The notes below the pieces were generated by a model. The model ran no database searches, was not told the DNA's origin, and saw nothing but the letters and a program-made list of their open reading frames with translations. A program made the translations under genes and the position numbers. From Candidatus Obscuribacterales bacterium (GTDB taxonomy: Bacteria; Cyanobacteriota; Vampirovibrionia; Obscuribacterales; Obscuribacteraceae), in NCBI GenBank assembly GCA_019750335.1, contig JAIEOQ010000004.1:397112-461111 (forward strand): a stretch of DNA of 64,000 bases, given 5' to 3'. This document shows, in pieces, positions 17,013 through 27,466 of the stretch (the stretch's first letter is position 1; each line of letters starts with the position of its first letter).

Positions 17013-19918
17013 CATATCAAATTAAATCACCCCGAAAGCTGATTGAAGTTGCACTTCCCCTAGATGCCATCAATGCTGCTTGTTCCCGAGAAAAATCAAT
17101 TCGTCACGGACACCCGAATACTCTTCACATTTGGTGGGCAAGACGCCCACTGGCTGCTGCCAGGGCGGTCATTTTTGCCCAACTAGTGAATGATCCTGGC
17201 TATCAGCAAGGTGGCGGATTTAAGTACGGAAAGAATAAGAAGGACGCAGCTATTGAGCGGAAACGATTATTCAAAATAATTGAGGATCTCGTTCTTTGGG
17301 AAAACACCAATAACGAAAAAGTTTTTGAAGAAGCCCGAGCTGAAATTCGCCGGTCTTGGAGAGAAGTTTGCGAGCTCAACCGAGATCATCCGGACGCGGC
17401 CAATCTTTTCAATCCAGATAATTTGCCTGGCTTGCACGATCCATTTGCTGGTGGTGGCTCGATTCCACTAGAAGCCCAGCGCCTTGGACTAGAAGCATTT
17501 GCGTCTGATCTGAATCCAGTCGCGGTCCTCATTAACATGGCTATGATAGAGTTTCCACCTAAGTTTGCGGGCTGCGTGCCAGTTGGTCCCGAAACAGAAT
17601 TGCAAAAAAGAACCAAGCAGCTCAAAACAACGGAGGAGTCCTGGCCAAGCGCAACTGGACTTGCTGAAGATGTCAGACGTTATGGTGCGTGGATAAGATC
17701 CGAGGCAGAAAAGCTAATCGGGGATTTCTATCCGAAAATCGAGATAACAGCCAGCATGGCTGATCAGCGAGAGGATCTTAAGCCACTTGTAGGACGCAAA
17801 CTTACTGTTATTGCATATCTTTGGGCTCGCACGGTCAAAAGTCCCAATCCAGCATTTTCGCATGTTGCCGTTCCGCTCGCATCCAGTTTTATCTTGTCTA
17901 GCAAAGAGGCTAAGCAAGTTTATATTCTGCCGGTTGTTACTGGCGACACTTATCAATTTACCGTCCAAACGGGTACACCACCCGAAGCTGCCAAGACAGG
18001 GACAGCGGCTGGCAAACGTGCCGCTTTTATTTGCGTTGTGTCGGGTGTGCCTATCGATTACAACTACATTCGTGCCGAAGGTAAGGCCGGACGAATGGGA
18101 CAAAAGCTCATGGCTCTCGTCGTGGAAGGACCACGCGGCAGAATCTATCTGCCACCTACCCAAGAAGCGGAGGAGATCGCTCTTCAAGCAAAAGCCAGTT
18201 GGAGACCCAATTGCGAAATGCCGAAGAAACACCGCAATTTCCAACCACCAGGCTATGGCATGGAAAATCTTGGAGACTTGTTCACAGAGCGTCAATTAAC
18301 AACATTGAACACTCTTAGCGATTTGGTTATACAACTAAAGGATAAGATAAGGCAAGATGCAATTGTTGCTGGGAGACATGATGATGGAAAGGGATTAGCG
18401 GAAGGTGGCACTGCTGCCACTGCCTATGCCGAAGCAATCTCCGTTTATTTGACTTTTGCGATTTCCCGTTCTGCAGATCGAGGATCATCAATCTGTTCCT
18501 GGGATAGCAGTCCAAAAATGGAAGCTCTGAGAAATACATTTGGACGCCAGGCAATTCCAATGGTCTGGGATTTCGCAGAGGGTAATCCCTTTTCGGACTC
18601 CAGCGGTAACTGGCTCAATAATGTTGAATGGTGCGCTAAAGTGGTTGACAAACTGCCGGCAATTGTAGGCGGAACAGTTATCCAAGCAGACGCACAGAGC
18701 CAAACAATTTCCAAACTAAAGTCAATATCAACTGATCCACCCTACTACGACAACATCAACTATGCGGACCTATCCGACTTTTTCTATGTCTGGATTCGCA
18801 AAACCCTGCGCCCTCTTTTTCCAGCCCTCCTCGCCACTATTGAAGTTCCTAAAACAGAAGAACTCGTTGCATCATTGCATCGTCATGGAACCAGAGACGC
18901 AGCCGAGGCATTTTTCCTGAATGGCATGACTGACGCAATGCACAGCCTTGCTGAACAAGCAAACAGAGAAGGACCAATTACTATTTACTATGCGTTTAAG
19001 CAATCGGAAACAGAAGCAAACTCTGAAACGTCATCCACTGGTTGGGAAACTTTTCTCGAAGCAGTTCATCGGTCTGGATTGCAACTATCTGGCACCTGGC
19101 CGATGCGAACCGAAATGAGCAATCGCATGGTTGGTGCTCGTGCCAATGCGCTTGCCTCAAGCATTGTTCTAGTATGTCGAAAGCGGCCGGTGGATGCACC
19201 CACCATCTCGCGCCGAGAATTTTTGCGGGAGCTAAATTCTCAGCTACCTGAAGCGCTGGACGAAATGACAAAGGGTTCCGGAGAGGACCGTTCGCCGGTC
19301 GCACCCGTTGATTTGTCACAAGCGATTATTGGTCCCGGCATGGCAGTCTTCTCGAAATACGCAGCAGTCCTGGAGGCAGATGGCGAGGCAATGACCGTTA
19401 GAACTGCACTTCAGCTCATTAATAGATTTCTGGCGGAAGATGACTTTGATAGAGATACTCAATTCTGCCTCCATTGGTTTGATCAGCATGGATGGGATGA
19501 GGGACTTTTTGGTACAGCTGACACGCTTGCTAGGGCAAAAGGCACCAGTGTTGACGGTGTACATAGCGCCGGTGTGATTGAGGCTCGCGCCGGAAAAGTT
19601 CGTCTGATGAAATGGCCAGATTATCCAGATGATTGGAATCCTGAGACGGATACAAGAAATCCGGTGTGGGAAACCCTGCACCAACTGATTAAAGCTCTGA
19701 GACAGAAAGGCGAGACTTTTGCTGGAAGTCTTTTAGCAGCAGTAAGGGATCAGTCTGAGTCTGTTCGTCAGTTAGCTTACCGTCTCTATACACTTTGTGA
19801 ACGAAAGGGCTGGTCAGAAGACGCGCGAGCCTATAACGAGCTGATCACAGGCTGGAGTGCAATCGAGGCTGCAGCTAATACAAGGCCTCGCGACAAACAG
19901 CTTAGTGTTTTTGAATAA
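17009..19918 (+). CDS. DUF1156-family DNA adenine methyltransferase
   Basis: 969 residues. N-terminal [25 protein letters not shown] is the DUF1156 signature. AdoMet motif I is [14 protein letters not shown] (D144 onward), and catalytic motif IV is [16 protein letters not shown] (D576 onward), separated by a ~400-residue insert that likely holds the target-recognition region. DPPY predicts N6-adenine (or N4-cytosine) methylation. It starts by ATGA overlap with the SNF2 helicase gene and has no ribosome site of its own, so it is translationally coupled. This family commonly sits with DUF499 ATPases, as here. Target sequence unknown. Confidence 0.9.
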   Translation: MTYQIKSPRKLIEVALPLDAINAACSREKSIRHGHPNTLHIWWARRPLAAARAVIFAQLVNDPGYQQGGGFKYGKNKKDAAIERKRLFKIIEDLVLWENTNNEKVFEEARAEIRRSWREVCELNRDHPDAANLFNPDNLPGLHDPFAGGGSIPLEAQRLGLEAFASDLNPVAVLINMAMIEFPPKFAGCVPVGPETELQKRTKQLKTTEESWPSATGLAEDVRRYGAWIRSEAEKLIGDFYPKIEITASMADQREDLKPLVGRKLTVIAYLWARTVKSPNPAFSHVAVPLASSFILSSKEAKQVYILPVVTGDTYQFTVQTGTPPEAAKTGTAAGKRAAFICVVSGVPIDYNYIRAEGKAGRMGQKLMALVVEGPRGRIYLPPTQEAEEIALQAKASWRPNCEMPKKHRNFQPPGYGMENLGDLFTERQLTTLNTLSDLVIQLKDKIRQDAIVAGRHDDGKGLAEGGTAATAYAEAISVYLTFAISRSADRGSSICSWDSSPKMEALRNTFGRQAIPMVWDFAEGNPFSDSSGNWLNNVEWCAKVVDKLPAIVGGTVIQADAQSQTISKLKSISTDPPYYDNINYADLSDFFYVWIRKTLRPLFPALLATIEVPKTEELVASLHRHGTRDAAEAFFLNGMTDAMHSLAEQANREGPITIYYAFKQSETEANSETSSTGWETFLEAVHRSGLQLSGTWPMRTEMSNRMVGARANALASSIVLVCRKRPVDAPTISRREFLRELNSQLPEALDEMTKGSGEDRSPVAPVDLSQAIIGPGMAVFSKYAAVLEADGEAMTVRTALQLINRFLAEDDFDRDTQFCLHWFDQHGWDEGLFGTADTLARAKGTSVDGVHSAGVIEARAGKVRLMKWPDYPDDWNPETDTRNPVWETLHQLIKALRQKGETFAGSLLAAVRDQSESVRQLAYRLYTLCERKGWSEDARAYNELITGWSAIEAAANTRPRDKQLSVFE

Positions 19919-19944
19919 TCATGTTGTCTACGGAGTTGTCCGCA

Positions 19945-22764
19945 ATGAAACCTTGGCGAGAAATTGTAATACCACATCCTGATGTACTTGAAGGGACTTT
20001 CCTTCAGTCAGAGTTTGCTGCGGACATTACAGCAGTTCGATCCGGCAAGGCAAGTAAGGAGTATCAAGACCCGGCTGCATTCTTCCAGCGGACTTATATT
20101 ACGGAAGGAATGCGACTGCTTCTAATCCAAGTTGCACAGCGCCTCAATGGAAAAGGCGGAGAACCTGTTATCCAGCTACAAACTGCATTTGGCGGTGGCA
20201 AGACGCATACTATGCTTGCCGTTTATCATTTAGCAACTAGAAAGTGCCCTCTGGGAGACCTTGCTGGCATTCCAGCCCTTATCGACCAAGCTGGTTTGAT
20301 GAATGTCCCTGAGGCGCGCGTTGCCGTTCTTGATGGAACCGCGCACAGTCCTGGGCAATCGTGGAAACATGGAAATCAGATCGTTAATACTCTGTGGGGC
20401 GAGCTAGCATGGCAGCTAGGCGGTGAAGAAGCATTTGCCTTGGTCAAACAATCCGACCAAAACGGAACATCACCAGGCAAGAATGTATTAAAAGACTTAC
20501 TCGATAAGTATGCACCGTGCGTGGTGCTCATTGACGAGCTGGTTGCATATATGCGCCAATTCACAGATGCACAATCACTTTCTGGCGGGACTTTCGATAG
20601 CAATCAATCGTTTGTCCAATCGCTCACTGAAGCCTGCAAGCTGGTGCCAAATGCCATTCTGTTAGGTTCACTGCCGGAGTCAGAACTGGAAGCTGGAACC
20701 CAGCGCGGTGTGTCGGCTTTGCGCGCACTCGAAAAAACCTTTGGACGCATTCAAGCCCTATGGAAACCAGTTGCAACCGAAGAGGCCTTTGAGATTGTAC
20801 GAAGGCGGCTGTTTGAACCTATTCGTGAAGAAAAAAATCGCGATCTGGTTTGTCGTGCCCTCGCTGATCTTTATATTGCAGAAGGAGCAAAGCTGCCTGC
20901 TGAGACTCAAGAAGCAAAATATTTTGACAGACTCGTTCAGGCGTATCCCATACACCCAGAAGTATTCGATCGCTTGTATGAAGATTGGACCACCATTGAC
21001 GGATTTCAAAGAACGCGTGGCGTCTTGAAACTCATGGCGAAAGTAATCTATCGTCTATGGAAGGACAACAATAAAGACTTACTGATACTCCCCGCAAGTT
21101 TGCCGCTCTACGACGGAAGTTCACGAAACGAGCTTACATACTATCTTCCTGCCGGATGGGACGCCGTATTAGACAAAGACGTCGATGGTGATCGTGCCGA
21201 GACAACGGAACTTGAAAATAAAGAGCCTCGATTTGGCAGTGTCAATGCTGCCCGGCGCGTGGCACGAACTATTTTCTTGGGTACTGCACCTTCTTCCGTC
21301 GTTACCAAAGCTGGCAATCGTGGACTCGACCGTGCCCACATACTACTCGGTTGTGTTCAGCCCGGACAGACGCTTTCTACCTTTTCTGACGCATTGAACC
21401 GTTTGTCGGATTTGTTGCATTATCTGAATTCATCTGGTGATAAGGCTGAAGACACGACACGCTTTTGGCTTGATACTAGAGCCAATCTTCGTAGGGAAAT
21501 GGAGCAAAGGAAGCAACGTTTTGATCCAAAAACAGACGTTCCAAAAAGAATGGCTGATGTACTCAAAAAACTCTGTGCAGGAGTGACTTTCTTTGATGGT
21601 GTTCATATCTTCACGCCACACGCAGATGTCCCTGACGACAGCGCTCTACGACTTGTATTACTGTCCCCGGAACACTGGTATTCGAAAGACGAAACTCGTT
21701 TAGCTTTTGAACCCATTGCTACCTACCTCCGTAACAATGGTGCAAAGCCGCGCCATCGAGCAAATCGACTTATCTTCCTGGCGCCAGACTATGGTGCTTT
21801 AAGTCGTTTTCGTGACTGTGTGCTCGTTGCTCTTGCTTGGAACTCTATAGTCGAAGATGTCTCTAACATGCGTTTGGTCCTCGACAATCTCCAGATTCAG
21901 CAGGCAAAGCGCGAACTTCAGACAGCAGAAGAAGTCCTTCCCAGGGCAGCACGCGAATGTTACAAATGGCTGCTTTGTCCTACGCAGGATTCTCCGACAG
22001 ATACTAAATCAACTGTTGAACCGTTTCCACTAAATACCAGTGGTTCGACACTACCGAATGAACTCGAACGCGTTTGCACGGATAATGAGCTGGTCATAAG
22101 TAAGTGGTCGCCGGTACATCTTCGGAGTAAATTGTCAGAACTCTATTGGAAGCCCGAGAAAACGGCTATCGAGGCAATGGCATTTTGGGAAGATTGTCTT
22201 CGTTACCTTTACTTGCCACGCCTAAAGAACCGCGATGTTCTTGCGTTTGCAGTAACCAAGGGAGCTGCCAGCAATGATTTTTTCGGCACCGCTTATGGTG
22301 AACATGATGGCAAATTCGATGGATTCAAGCTCGGCGATCCGAATGTTCAGGTTGACGATACGCTTCTATTGATTGAACCAACAGCGGCAGCCCTTTATCA
22401 AAAGAGTCAAGTTGAGACACAAGAACAAACGGCCGTGCCGAGCCACTCCTCAACAATGCCAAACAAATCAAAAACTGGAATGGTATCGGAGCCCGTCGCT
22501 GAGCCAATTCTTGCCTCATCACAAACAGCGACAAAACGGCTAAAATCATTCCACAGCTCTGTAGAAGTAAACCCTTCGACCGCTAAAGTTCGCATGGTAA
22601 ATCTTGCCGATGAGGTTATATCTGTTCTTGCGTCCGATCCTCAGGCTACACTCCGAATAACTGTTGAACTTAGCGCTGAATTTCCTTCAGGGGTTTCTGA
22701 TCAGATCAAGCGAGCGGTTTCGGAAAATGCCAATAGTCTTGGTATCACTGTGAACTGGGAGTAG
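19945..22764 (+). CDS. DUF499 AAA+-like ATPase
   Basis: 939 residues. Early [19 protein letters not shown] contains Walker A (GGGKTHT, near residue 83) and [14 protein letters not shown] contains Walker B (near 193-198), the pattern of DUF499 (COG1483) ATPases, relatives of BREX BrxC/PglY. The C-terminal third ends in a small acidic domain after a Ser/Thr/Pro-rich linker (residues ~800-840). ATG at 19945 is preferred because GGAG lies nine bases upstream; an earlier in-frame ATG at 19921 lacks a site. It follows the methyltransferase by 26 bp and precedes the PD-(D/E)xK-like gene by 4 bp. Confidence 0.88.
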   Translation: MKPWREIVIPHPDVLEGTFLQSEFAADITAVRSGKASKEYQDPAAFFQRTYITEGMRLLLIQVAQRLNGKGGEPVIQLQTAFGGGKTHTMLAVYHLATRKCPLGDLAGIPALIDQAGLMNVPEARVAVLDGTAHSPGQSWKHGNQIVNTLWGELAWQLGGEEAFALVKQSDQNGTSPGKNVLKDLLDKYAPCVVLIDELVAYMRQFTDAQSLSGGTFDSNQSFVQSLTEACKLVPNAILLGSLPESELEAGTQRGVSALRALEKTFGRIQALWKPVATEEAFEIVRRRLFEPIREEKNRDLVCRALADLYIAEGAKLPAETQEAKYFDRLVQAYPIHPEVFDRLYEDWTTIDGFQRTRGVLKLMAKVIYRLWKDNNKDLLILPASLPLYDGSSRNELTYYLPAGWDAVLDKDVDGDRAETTELENKEPRFGSVNAARRVARTIFLGTAPSSVVTKAGNRGLDRAHILLGCVQPGQTLSTFSDALNRLSDLLHYLNSSGDKAEDTTRFWLDTRANLRREMEQRKQRFDPKTDVPKRMADVLKKLCAGVTFFDGVHIFTPHADVPDDSALRLVLLSPEHWYSKDETRLAFEPIATYLRNNGAKPRHRANRLIFLAPDYGALSRFRDCVLVALAWNSIVEDVSNMRLVLDNLQIQQAKRELQTAEEVLPRAARECYKWLLCPTQDSPTDTKSTVEPFPLNTSGSTLPNELERVCTDNELVISKWSPVHLRSKLSELYWKPEKTAIEAMAFWEDCLRYLYLPRLKNRDVLAFAVTKGAASNDFFGTAYGEHDGKFDGFKLGDPNVQVDDTLLLIEPTAAALYQKSQVETQEQTAVPSHSSTMPNKSKTGMVSEPVAEPILASSQTATKRLKSFHSSVEVNPSTAKVRMVNLADEVISVLASDPQATLRITVELSAEFPSGVSDQIKRAVSENANSLGITVNWE

Positions 22765-22768
22765 CCGT

Positions 22769-24328
22769 ATGGTGAATCCTAAAGAACTGACACCAGCAAG
22801 ATTGCAGATATTGCGAGCCGAAGCCCAGGAATATCGGCGTCGCCTAATGCAAGGTCTTGGAAGACCCATCATCTCTTACGAGCAAAACGGAAAACGATAT
22901 GTTCAAGTTGGAAATGAGCTAAAGTCCTCAAATTCCTGGCGCACCTTTCATGACTTTCTTCTCGACTACATCAAGCTTTTGTTCTCCTCCGAATGGGGCA
23001 CTACTGAACTCAAGAAATCTGACGCGAACGCACACCCGCTTATTATCTGGTACAGGAAGGTCTGTGAATTTCAAAGGAACGCTGCTCCAAACAAGACAAC
23101 TGGTCTATACAACGCTCACCAGATTGGAGCTGTCAGGGCATATCTTGGATTAGCCTACGATCTTTATCTCTGTGCCCACAATGCCAAGCTACAGGAGAAA
23201 CTTCTTCAACGCCTCCGCAACAAAGATCAATTCGAAGGTGCTGTGCATGAAGCATTTGTCGTCGGCTGTTTTGTCAAAGCAGGCTACAGGGTTGATTTCG
23301 AAGACGAACAAGATTCTACTCGCTCCCACTGCGAATTTACTGCAACTCACTTGCTAACCGGTCGAAAATTCTCAGTTGAAGCCAAGGCTATTAAATCAAC
23401 ATCGAACCGAGCCGGCGCATCCAATAACCCGCCCCGTATTGGAGACAAATTGTCTGGGGCGCTGCAGAAAAAAGCCGATCACGAGCGCATCATCTTCATC
23501 GATCTCAGTCGCGCCGAAAACTTTTCTGGAGATACTCCTCCTAATTGGGTAAAACAGGTCGAATCCGACATCGCCACGGACGAAACTTCCTGGACGTTCG
23601 ACGGGCAACCCGCTCCACCAGCCTATTTATTCGTCACCAACAGCGGATTCTTGCATGCACTTGATTCAACTCAATGGTCCGAGCTCCGATTTATGACCGG
23701 CTTCAAGATCCCCGACTTTCCAGTTGGACGGAATCCCTCACGGATAATCGACTTTGTCCGGGCACGAGAGAAACACCTAGAAGTAATTTGGTTGCATGAA
23801 GCACTCGATGCCCACAAGAGTATTCCCGCTACATTCGACAGCCGCACCGCAGAAGAAGTGTTTGATAGCGAACTGCTCAATCGCCCGCGAATTGGTGACA
23901 ATATCGGCATAGTCAATCCAGATGGCGAAACAGAAGTGTTTCGACTCTTAGATGCTCAGGTTGATCTGTCAAAAGGAGAGGTTTTCGCGCAGCTGCAGAG
24001 AGAAGACGGGAGCCATACTGTGGGAACATTTATGCTAACACCTGCTGAAATAGCCGCATACAAAAGAGAGCCCAATTCGTTCTTTGATATCGTAAAGCCC
24101 GTGCGCGGAGAGTTACAAACTCCTCTCGATTGTTATGACTTTCTCTTCGAGACTTATCAACACTCGACAAGGGAAACCCTGCTGCGCTTCATGGATAACT
24201 TGCCGCACAGGAACGCCTGTCAAGACTTGCCCCAGCATGAGCTTGCTGAGATCTACTGTGAGCAAATGGCCATCCAAATGTGGACCGACAGTTTGCAACG
24301 AGGTGTCCGAAAAAATGCTGGGCGCTAA
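22769..24328 (+). CDS. Putative PD-(D/E)xK-fold nuclease-like protein of the defence operon (519 aa)
   Basis: No family recognised overall. Residues ~155-210 look like a restriction-endonuclease core: a helix with a Glu (EGAVHEAFVVGCFVKAGYRV), then E189 in HCEFTA and E204-x-K206 in FSVEAKA, with the 15-residue spacing usual for such sites. The remainder is mixed alpha/beta; the region near 360-430 (RIGDNIGIVNPDGETEVFRL) is beta-rich. ATG at 22769 follows GGGAG by seven bases and the previous stop by 4 bp, so it is part of the operon. A DNA-cleaving effector role is inference from the motif and context. Confidence 0.75.
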   Translation: MVNPKELTPARLQILRAEAQEYRRRLMQGLGRPIISYEQNGKRYVQVGNELKSSNSWRTFHDFLLDYIKLLFSSEWGTTELKKSDANAHPLIIWYRKVCEFQRNAAPNKTTGLYNAHQIGAVRAYLGLAYDLYLCAHNAKLQEKLLQRLRNKDQFEGAVHEAFVVGCFVKAGYRVDFEDEQDSTRSHCEFTATHLLTGRKFSVEAKAIKSTSNRAGASNNPPRIGDKLSGALQKKADHERIIFIDLSRAENFSGDTPPNWVKQVESDIATDETSWTFDGQPAPPAYLFVTNSGFLHALDSTQWSELRFMTGFKIPDFPVGRNPSRIIDFVRAREKHLEVIWLHEALDAHKSIPATFDSRTAEEVFDSELLNRPRIGDNIGIVNPDGETEVFRLLDAQVDLSKGEVFAQLQREDGSHTVGTFMLTPAEIAAYKREPNSFFDIVKPVRGELQTPLDCYDFLFETYQHSTRETLLRFMDNLPHRNACQDLPQHELAEIYCEQMAIQMWTDSLQRGVRKNAGR

Positions 24329-24412
24329 CATCTGCTTCTACTTCAAGCAAGATACAGAAAGTCAAGTCTCAATCACGGCACCATCAGTCAGAAAGGTGCC
24401 ACGCAGCTAAGA

Positions 24413-26110
24413 ATGAAAACTCTATTTACTGACGACTTGCGCGAAATTGCTACCAGGCTGCGCGAACAATCTGCAGGCATTTCTCAATTGGATGCTGCGG
24501 TATCTTCAGTGGAGCGAGCTGCCAATCGAGTCGGACAAAGCTTTTCCGGCTCATGGCTTGGATATCATTCGCGGGTCTATTACGCTGATTTTGCTGCCCC
24601 GCCTCCCGGTGCCCGCTTTAACCCCGAGTGGGGATTGATGCTCGACCGACGAATGGTCTCGGCTATGGGCGGACTCTCCGGGTCTGTGGGCAATTGGCAA
24701 GAATACTTATCGGAAACTGTTGCCAGCGAAATCTTGCGTATGGCCGGTGATCCATCGTTCGATACAAAGGAATCCAAAGCTTCCTTCGAGGAATTCAAAA
24801 AAGCGAAGTCTGAAACCCGTTCAATTATCGAAGCTTTGCGATTAGTGCATTGGGATTCCTATCTCGAAGACTTAGAAGCAGCCATAAATAAGCTAACTAT
24901 GGTGGACGCAAATACAATTGCTTCCAGCCAATCATCTCGCAGTCAGTTTGCCTGCCGCGACCAGCGAGCAATGGCCGAGGGCTTTCAGATCCCCCAGCAC
25001 ATCATGGTACTGGCACGACTCACTGTAATTCGCAACAGTTTCTCTTTGTGTGCTGATCTCTCGGCATTGTTGCAACAAATGGCTTCACACTTGGATCGCA
25101 TTAGGAGCACAAACCTCGTGGAACTAAATCAAGCAACACGCCTAGCCTTACGCCAGATTAGCCTAAATGGTGGCGCCGTTACGCTGTTCAAGGAGACCCA
25201 ACCGACGGTCGTGCAATATTCAAATGGAACAAAAAGCTCTGTTGACTTTACCGATACAGAGCTTCAATACGCCTTGAGCAGACGGTTACTGGCGTTAGAG
25301 GACGATGATGCTAAGACAAAAATCTATTCTCTTACGCCGCAAGGACGTTCATTTAGTGCGGCTACGCCAAAGCTGCCTTTAGAAGGCATTCATGCCAAAT
25401 TGACTGCACTCAAAGAGGAGTCTGATGCAATCGCTCTCAATGAAGGCATTAGGTTCGGTAGTCCGAAGAACGGTTTATATCGAGAGCCAGACGTAGCACC
25501 AACGTTTGCTAAATTTGCCAACATCGTCGCGCAATTGAATGAACATTATCCAGACTACTTTAGCGACCTGGAGGTCCGAGCCCACGAAGAAAGGTCCTCG
25601 GCACCCGATTCGCTCGGAGAACTCGTGGAATTGATTCACCAATCCGAAATACTTCGGTTATCTCAAGATGTGCAATCATGTGCGACCATTATTCAACGTC
25701 TTCTGCCAAAACCAAAAGGACAACAGATCGTGCACATAAATATCGGAACACTACAGGGAATCCTAAACACTGGTGAAATCAAGAATGTCGAAAACATCGA
25801 CATCAACATCACTACCCTCAGCCAAACTGGCAATGCTGAGCTGGTTGATGCCTTCAGAACAATTACCGAAGCCATTGGTAAGGACGAGTCTCTCGCACCG
25901 GAGAAACGCGAAGAAGCGTTGCAACGCTTAGAACAATTAACGCAAGAAGCGGCAAAACCTCCCGAGAAGAGACTTCCAGCGTTTTCTTTGAAGGACTCTC
26001 TACACGGACTGAGCGAGATCATCAAAACCAGCGCGTCGTCTTTGACTATTTGGCATCTAGTTGGCAAAACCATTGCTGCAGCTTTCGGAGTAGATCTTCC
26101 GCAAATTTGA
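24413..26110 (+). CDS. Unknown protein, last gene of the defence-like operon (565 aa)
   Basis: Not recognised. N-terminal ~45 residues are coiled-coil-like (LREQSAGISQLDAAVSSVERAANR), followed by a distinctive SFSGSWLGYHSRVYYADF and PPPGARFNPEWGL segment. The middle is helical. The C-terminal part has an Asn/Ile-rich beta-like stretch (HINIGTLQGILNTGEIKNVE) followed by a predicted helix hairpin (LAPEKREEALQRLEQLTQEA) and a final hydrophobic segment (SLTIWHLVGKTIAAAFGV) that could insert in a membrane. It lies 84 bp after the nuclease-like gene on the same strand. A sensor or membrane-acting effector are both possible. Confidence 0.75.
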   Translation: MKTLFTDDLREIATRLREQSAGISQLDAAVSSVERAANRVGQSFSGSWLGYHSRVYYADFAAPPPGARFNPEWGLMLDRRMVSAMGGLSGSVGNWQEYLSETVASEILRMAGDPSFDTKESKASFEEFKKAKSETRSIIEALRLVHWDSYLEDLEAAINKLTMVDANTIASSQSSRSQFACRDQRAMAEGFQIPQHIMVLARLTVIRNSFSLCADLSALLQQMASHLDRIRSTNLVELNQATRLALRQISLNGGAVTLFKETQPTVVQYSNGTKSSVDFTDTELQYALSRRLLALEDDDAKTKIYSLTPQGRSFSAATPKLPLEGIHAKLTALKEESDAIALNEGIRFGSPKNGLYREPDVAPTFAKFANIVAQLNEHYPDYFSDLEVRAHEERSSAPDSLGELVELIHQSEILRLSQDVQSCATIIQRLLPKPKGQQIVHINIGTLQGILNTGEIKNVENIDINITTLSQTGNAELVDAFRTITEAIGKDESLAPEKREEALQRLEQLTQEAAKPPEKRLPAFSLKDSLHGLSEIIKTSASSLTIWHLVGKTIAAAFGVDLPQI

Positions 26111-26283
26111 AGCGACTGTGATTGGTCCCCCTGCTTTCCACTCGCCAGGGGTCGCAAGGAGTCACAGCATCGCGAATTATCCGACGTGTGGTTGGTTGTC
26201 ATAGCGGTAGACAAAAGAGATGTTTTGTTTACCGCTTGGTACCTGTGTCCAGTTAAGCCAAGTTCAGGCTTTCAAGGAGATAG

Positions 26284-26442
26284 ATGGGGTATCTGGGCTG
26301 GACTTTTCCAAGAAGTCTGAAAGACATATGTCTAAGAATTAGTAGAGAGACGAAGCCGCAGTTTCCCAGTTTACGGTGCTGGCTTAACCGCGCGTCAAGC
26401 GGTGCTTTTGTGGTGATTTTACTTAAGCCCTTGCTGGCTTGA
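26284..26442 (+). CDS. Candidate small protein (52 aa) with strong ribosome site
   Basis: ATG preceded by AAGGAG at 26274-26279, the best Shine-Dalgarno in the 400-bp gap between the defence operon and the sigma factor gene. The product is basic with a hydrophobic C-terminus (GAFVVILLKPLLA). A GCTGGCT/AGCCAGC hairpin overlaps its stop (26433-26456). No family. It may be a leader peptide for the sigma factor gene starting 68 bp later. The rest of the gap (26111-26283) holds only a GACTGTGA/TCACAG inverted repeat pair. Confidence 0.35.
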   Translation: MGYLGWTFPRSLKDICLRISRETKPQFPSLRCWLNRASSGAFVVILLKPLLA

Positions 26443-26510
26443 CTCGCTGAGCCAGCCTCCGTGCTCGCTTGCCGTGCGGCATGAGCCGCGTAAGCAGCGA
26501 GGTAATGGAT

Positions 26511-27050
26511 ATGAAAAGCAGCGATAAGGCATTTGCCAATTGGATTCTACCGAGGCTTTCTTTCATCAAAAGAATTGTCGGAGGATATATTCGAGATGAG
26601 CATAGAGCTGAAGATGTCGTGCAGGAGGTACTTATAAAAGCATGGAAAAATTCAGGACGATTATATTTTGGTGAGCCGCAGCTGACGAGGTGGCTACACG
26701 TAACAGCAAGAAACACTGTCCTTGATGCGTTAAGAACCATGCGGCGTAAGCATGTAGATCACATGCACAGCTTGGACATAAACGGTACGTATATATCTAG
26801 TTCTGGTGATAGGCAAGTTGCAATAGCGGTCTGTGAAGAAAGCCACATTATGGATGTCTATATTACTGCTGCGATTGAGGCTTTCTTGGAAAAATTGCCA
26901 GAGGCGCAACGTAATGTTTTGGCGATGACCATGAATGGTCATACATACAAGGAAATTGCTACGCATACTGGCACCAATATAGGTACCGTTCGTTCCCGGT
27001 TGCATTATGCTCGCAAAAGAGCACAGGAGGAGCTTGCCTGTCATCATTAA
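26511..27050 (+). CDS. ECF-like sigma-70 family RNA polymerase sigma factor (179 aa)
   Basis: Sigma region 2: YIRDEHRAEDVVQEVLIKAWKN followed by RLYFGEPQLTRWLHVTARNTVLDALR. Region 4: LPEAQRNVLAMTMNGHTYKEIATHTGTNIGTVRSRLHYARKRAQEEL in part as GHTYKEIATHTGTNIGTVRS. Regions 1.1 and 3 are absent, so ECF class. ATG at 26511 has GAGG eight bases upstream; ATG at 26505 is an alternative. No anti-sigma gene adjoins it. It probably redirects host RNA polymerase to island promoters; targets unknown. Confidence 0.85.
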   Translation: MKSSDKAFANWILPRLSFIKRIVGGYIRDEHRAEDVVQEVLIKAWKNSGRLYFGEPQLTRWLHVTARNTVLDALRTMRRKHVDHMHSLDINGTYISSSGDRQVAIAVCEESHIMDVYITAAIEAFLEKLPEAQRNVLAMTMNGHTYKEIATHTGTNIGTVRSRLHYARKRAQEELACHH

Positions 27051-27065
27051 TTGCTTGATGAATTG

Positions 27066-27088
27066 GGGCGTTATTATTCTTAGCGCCC
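27066..27088 (+). terminator. Probable terminator after the sigma factor gene
   Basis: GGGCG and CGCCC form a short stem 15 bp after the stop, with partly pairing TTA/TAG inside, followed by TAATTCTTT. The T-run is imperfect, so termination may be weak. Confidence 0.4.
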
Positions 27089-27335
27089 TAATTCTTTGAT
27101 CTTGGCTGATCTTTGCTTGCCTGTCGATACTCGCCTTGCTGGCTATGTCTGGCTATTTAATATAGCGATTTTTGTAGTCGGTAAGATCCTTCGTTCTCTT
27201 GTGTTGAACGTTGACTATTTATCGGTAGCAATTCCATTGACTTTCTGATTGTTCACACATCGACAAAGCGGTCGAAGTAATCTTGGTTTTCCCTCCTGCC
27301 GGGGCGTGCCTATTTGATGCTTCACCGTAGCAGGA

Positions 27336-27398
27336 CCTTCCATTCCGACAATGGGCAAGCCTGGTGGTGGCTACGCCACCCATTGTCTGGATGGAAGG
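27336..27398. repeat. Long inverted repeat upstream of ssb
   Basis: Outer arms CCTTCCAT/ATGGAAGG and GACAATGGG/CCCATTGTC stack into an imperfect ~20-bp stem, capped by GGTGGC-TAC-GCCACC. It lies 69-131 bp before the ssb start, in a 416-bp gap otherwise without genes. It could be a structured leader, an SSB autoregulatory site or a single-strand initiation/replication site. Confidence 0.65.
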
Positions 27399-27466
27399 CG
27401 AGGTGCGAATGCACTCCTGCTATTTCGGGGGCATCAAGACACGCAACCCAGATGGAGGTCACTACC

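Noticed and set aside
17714..18295. Leftward 193-codon ORF inside the methyltransferase gene
   Set aside because: Shadow frame of the DUF1156 gene; no ribosome site or family resemblance.
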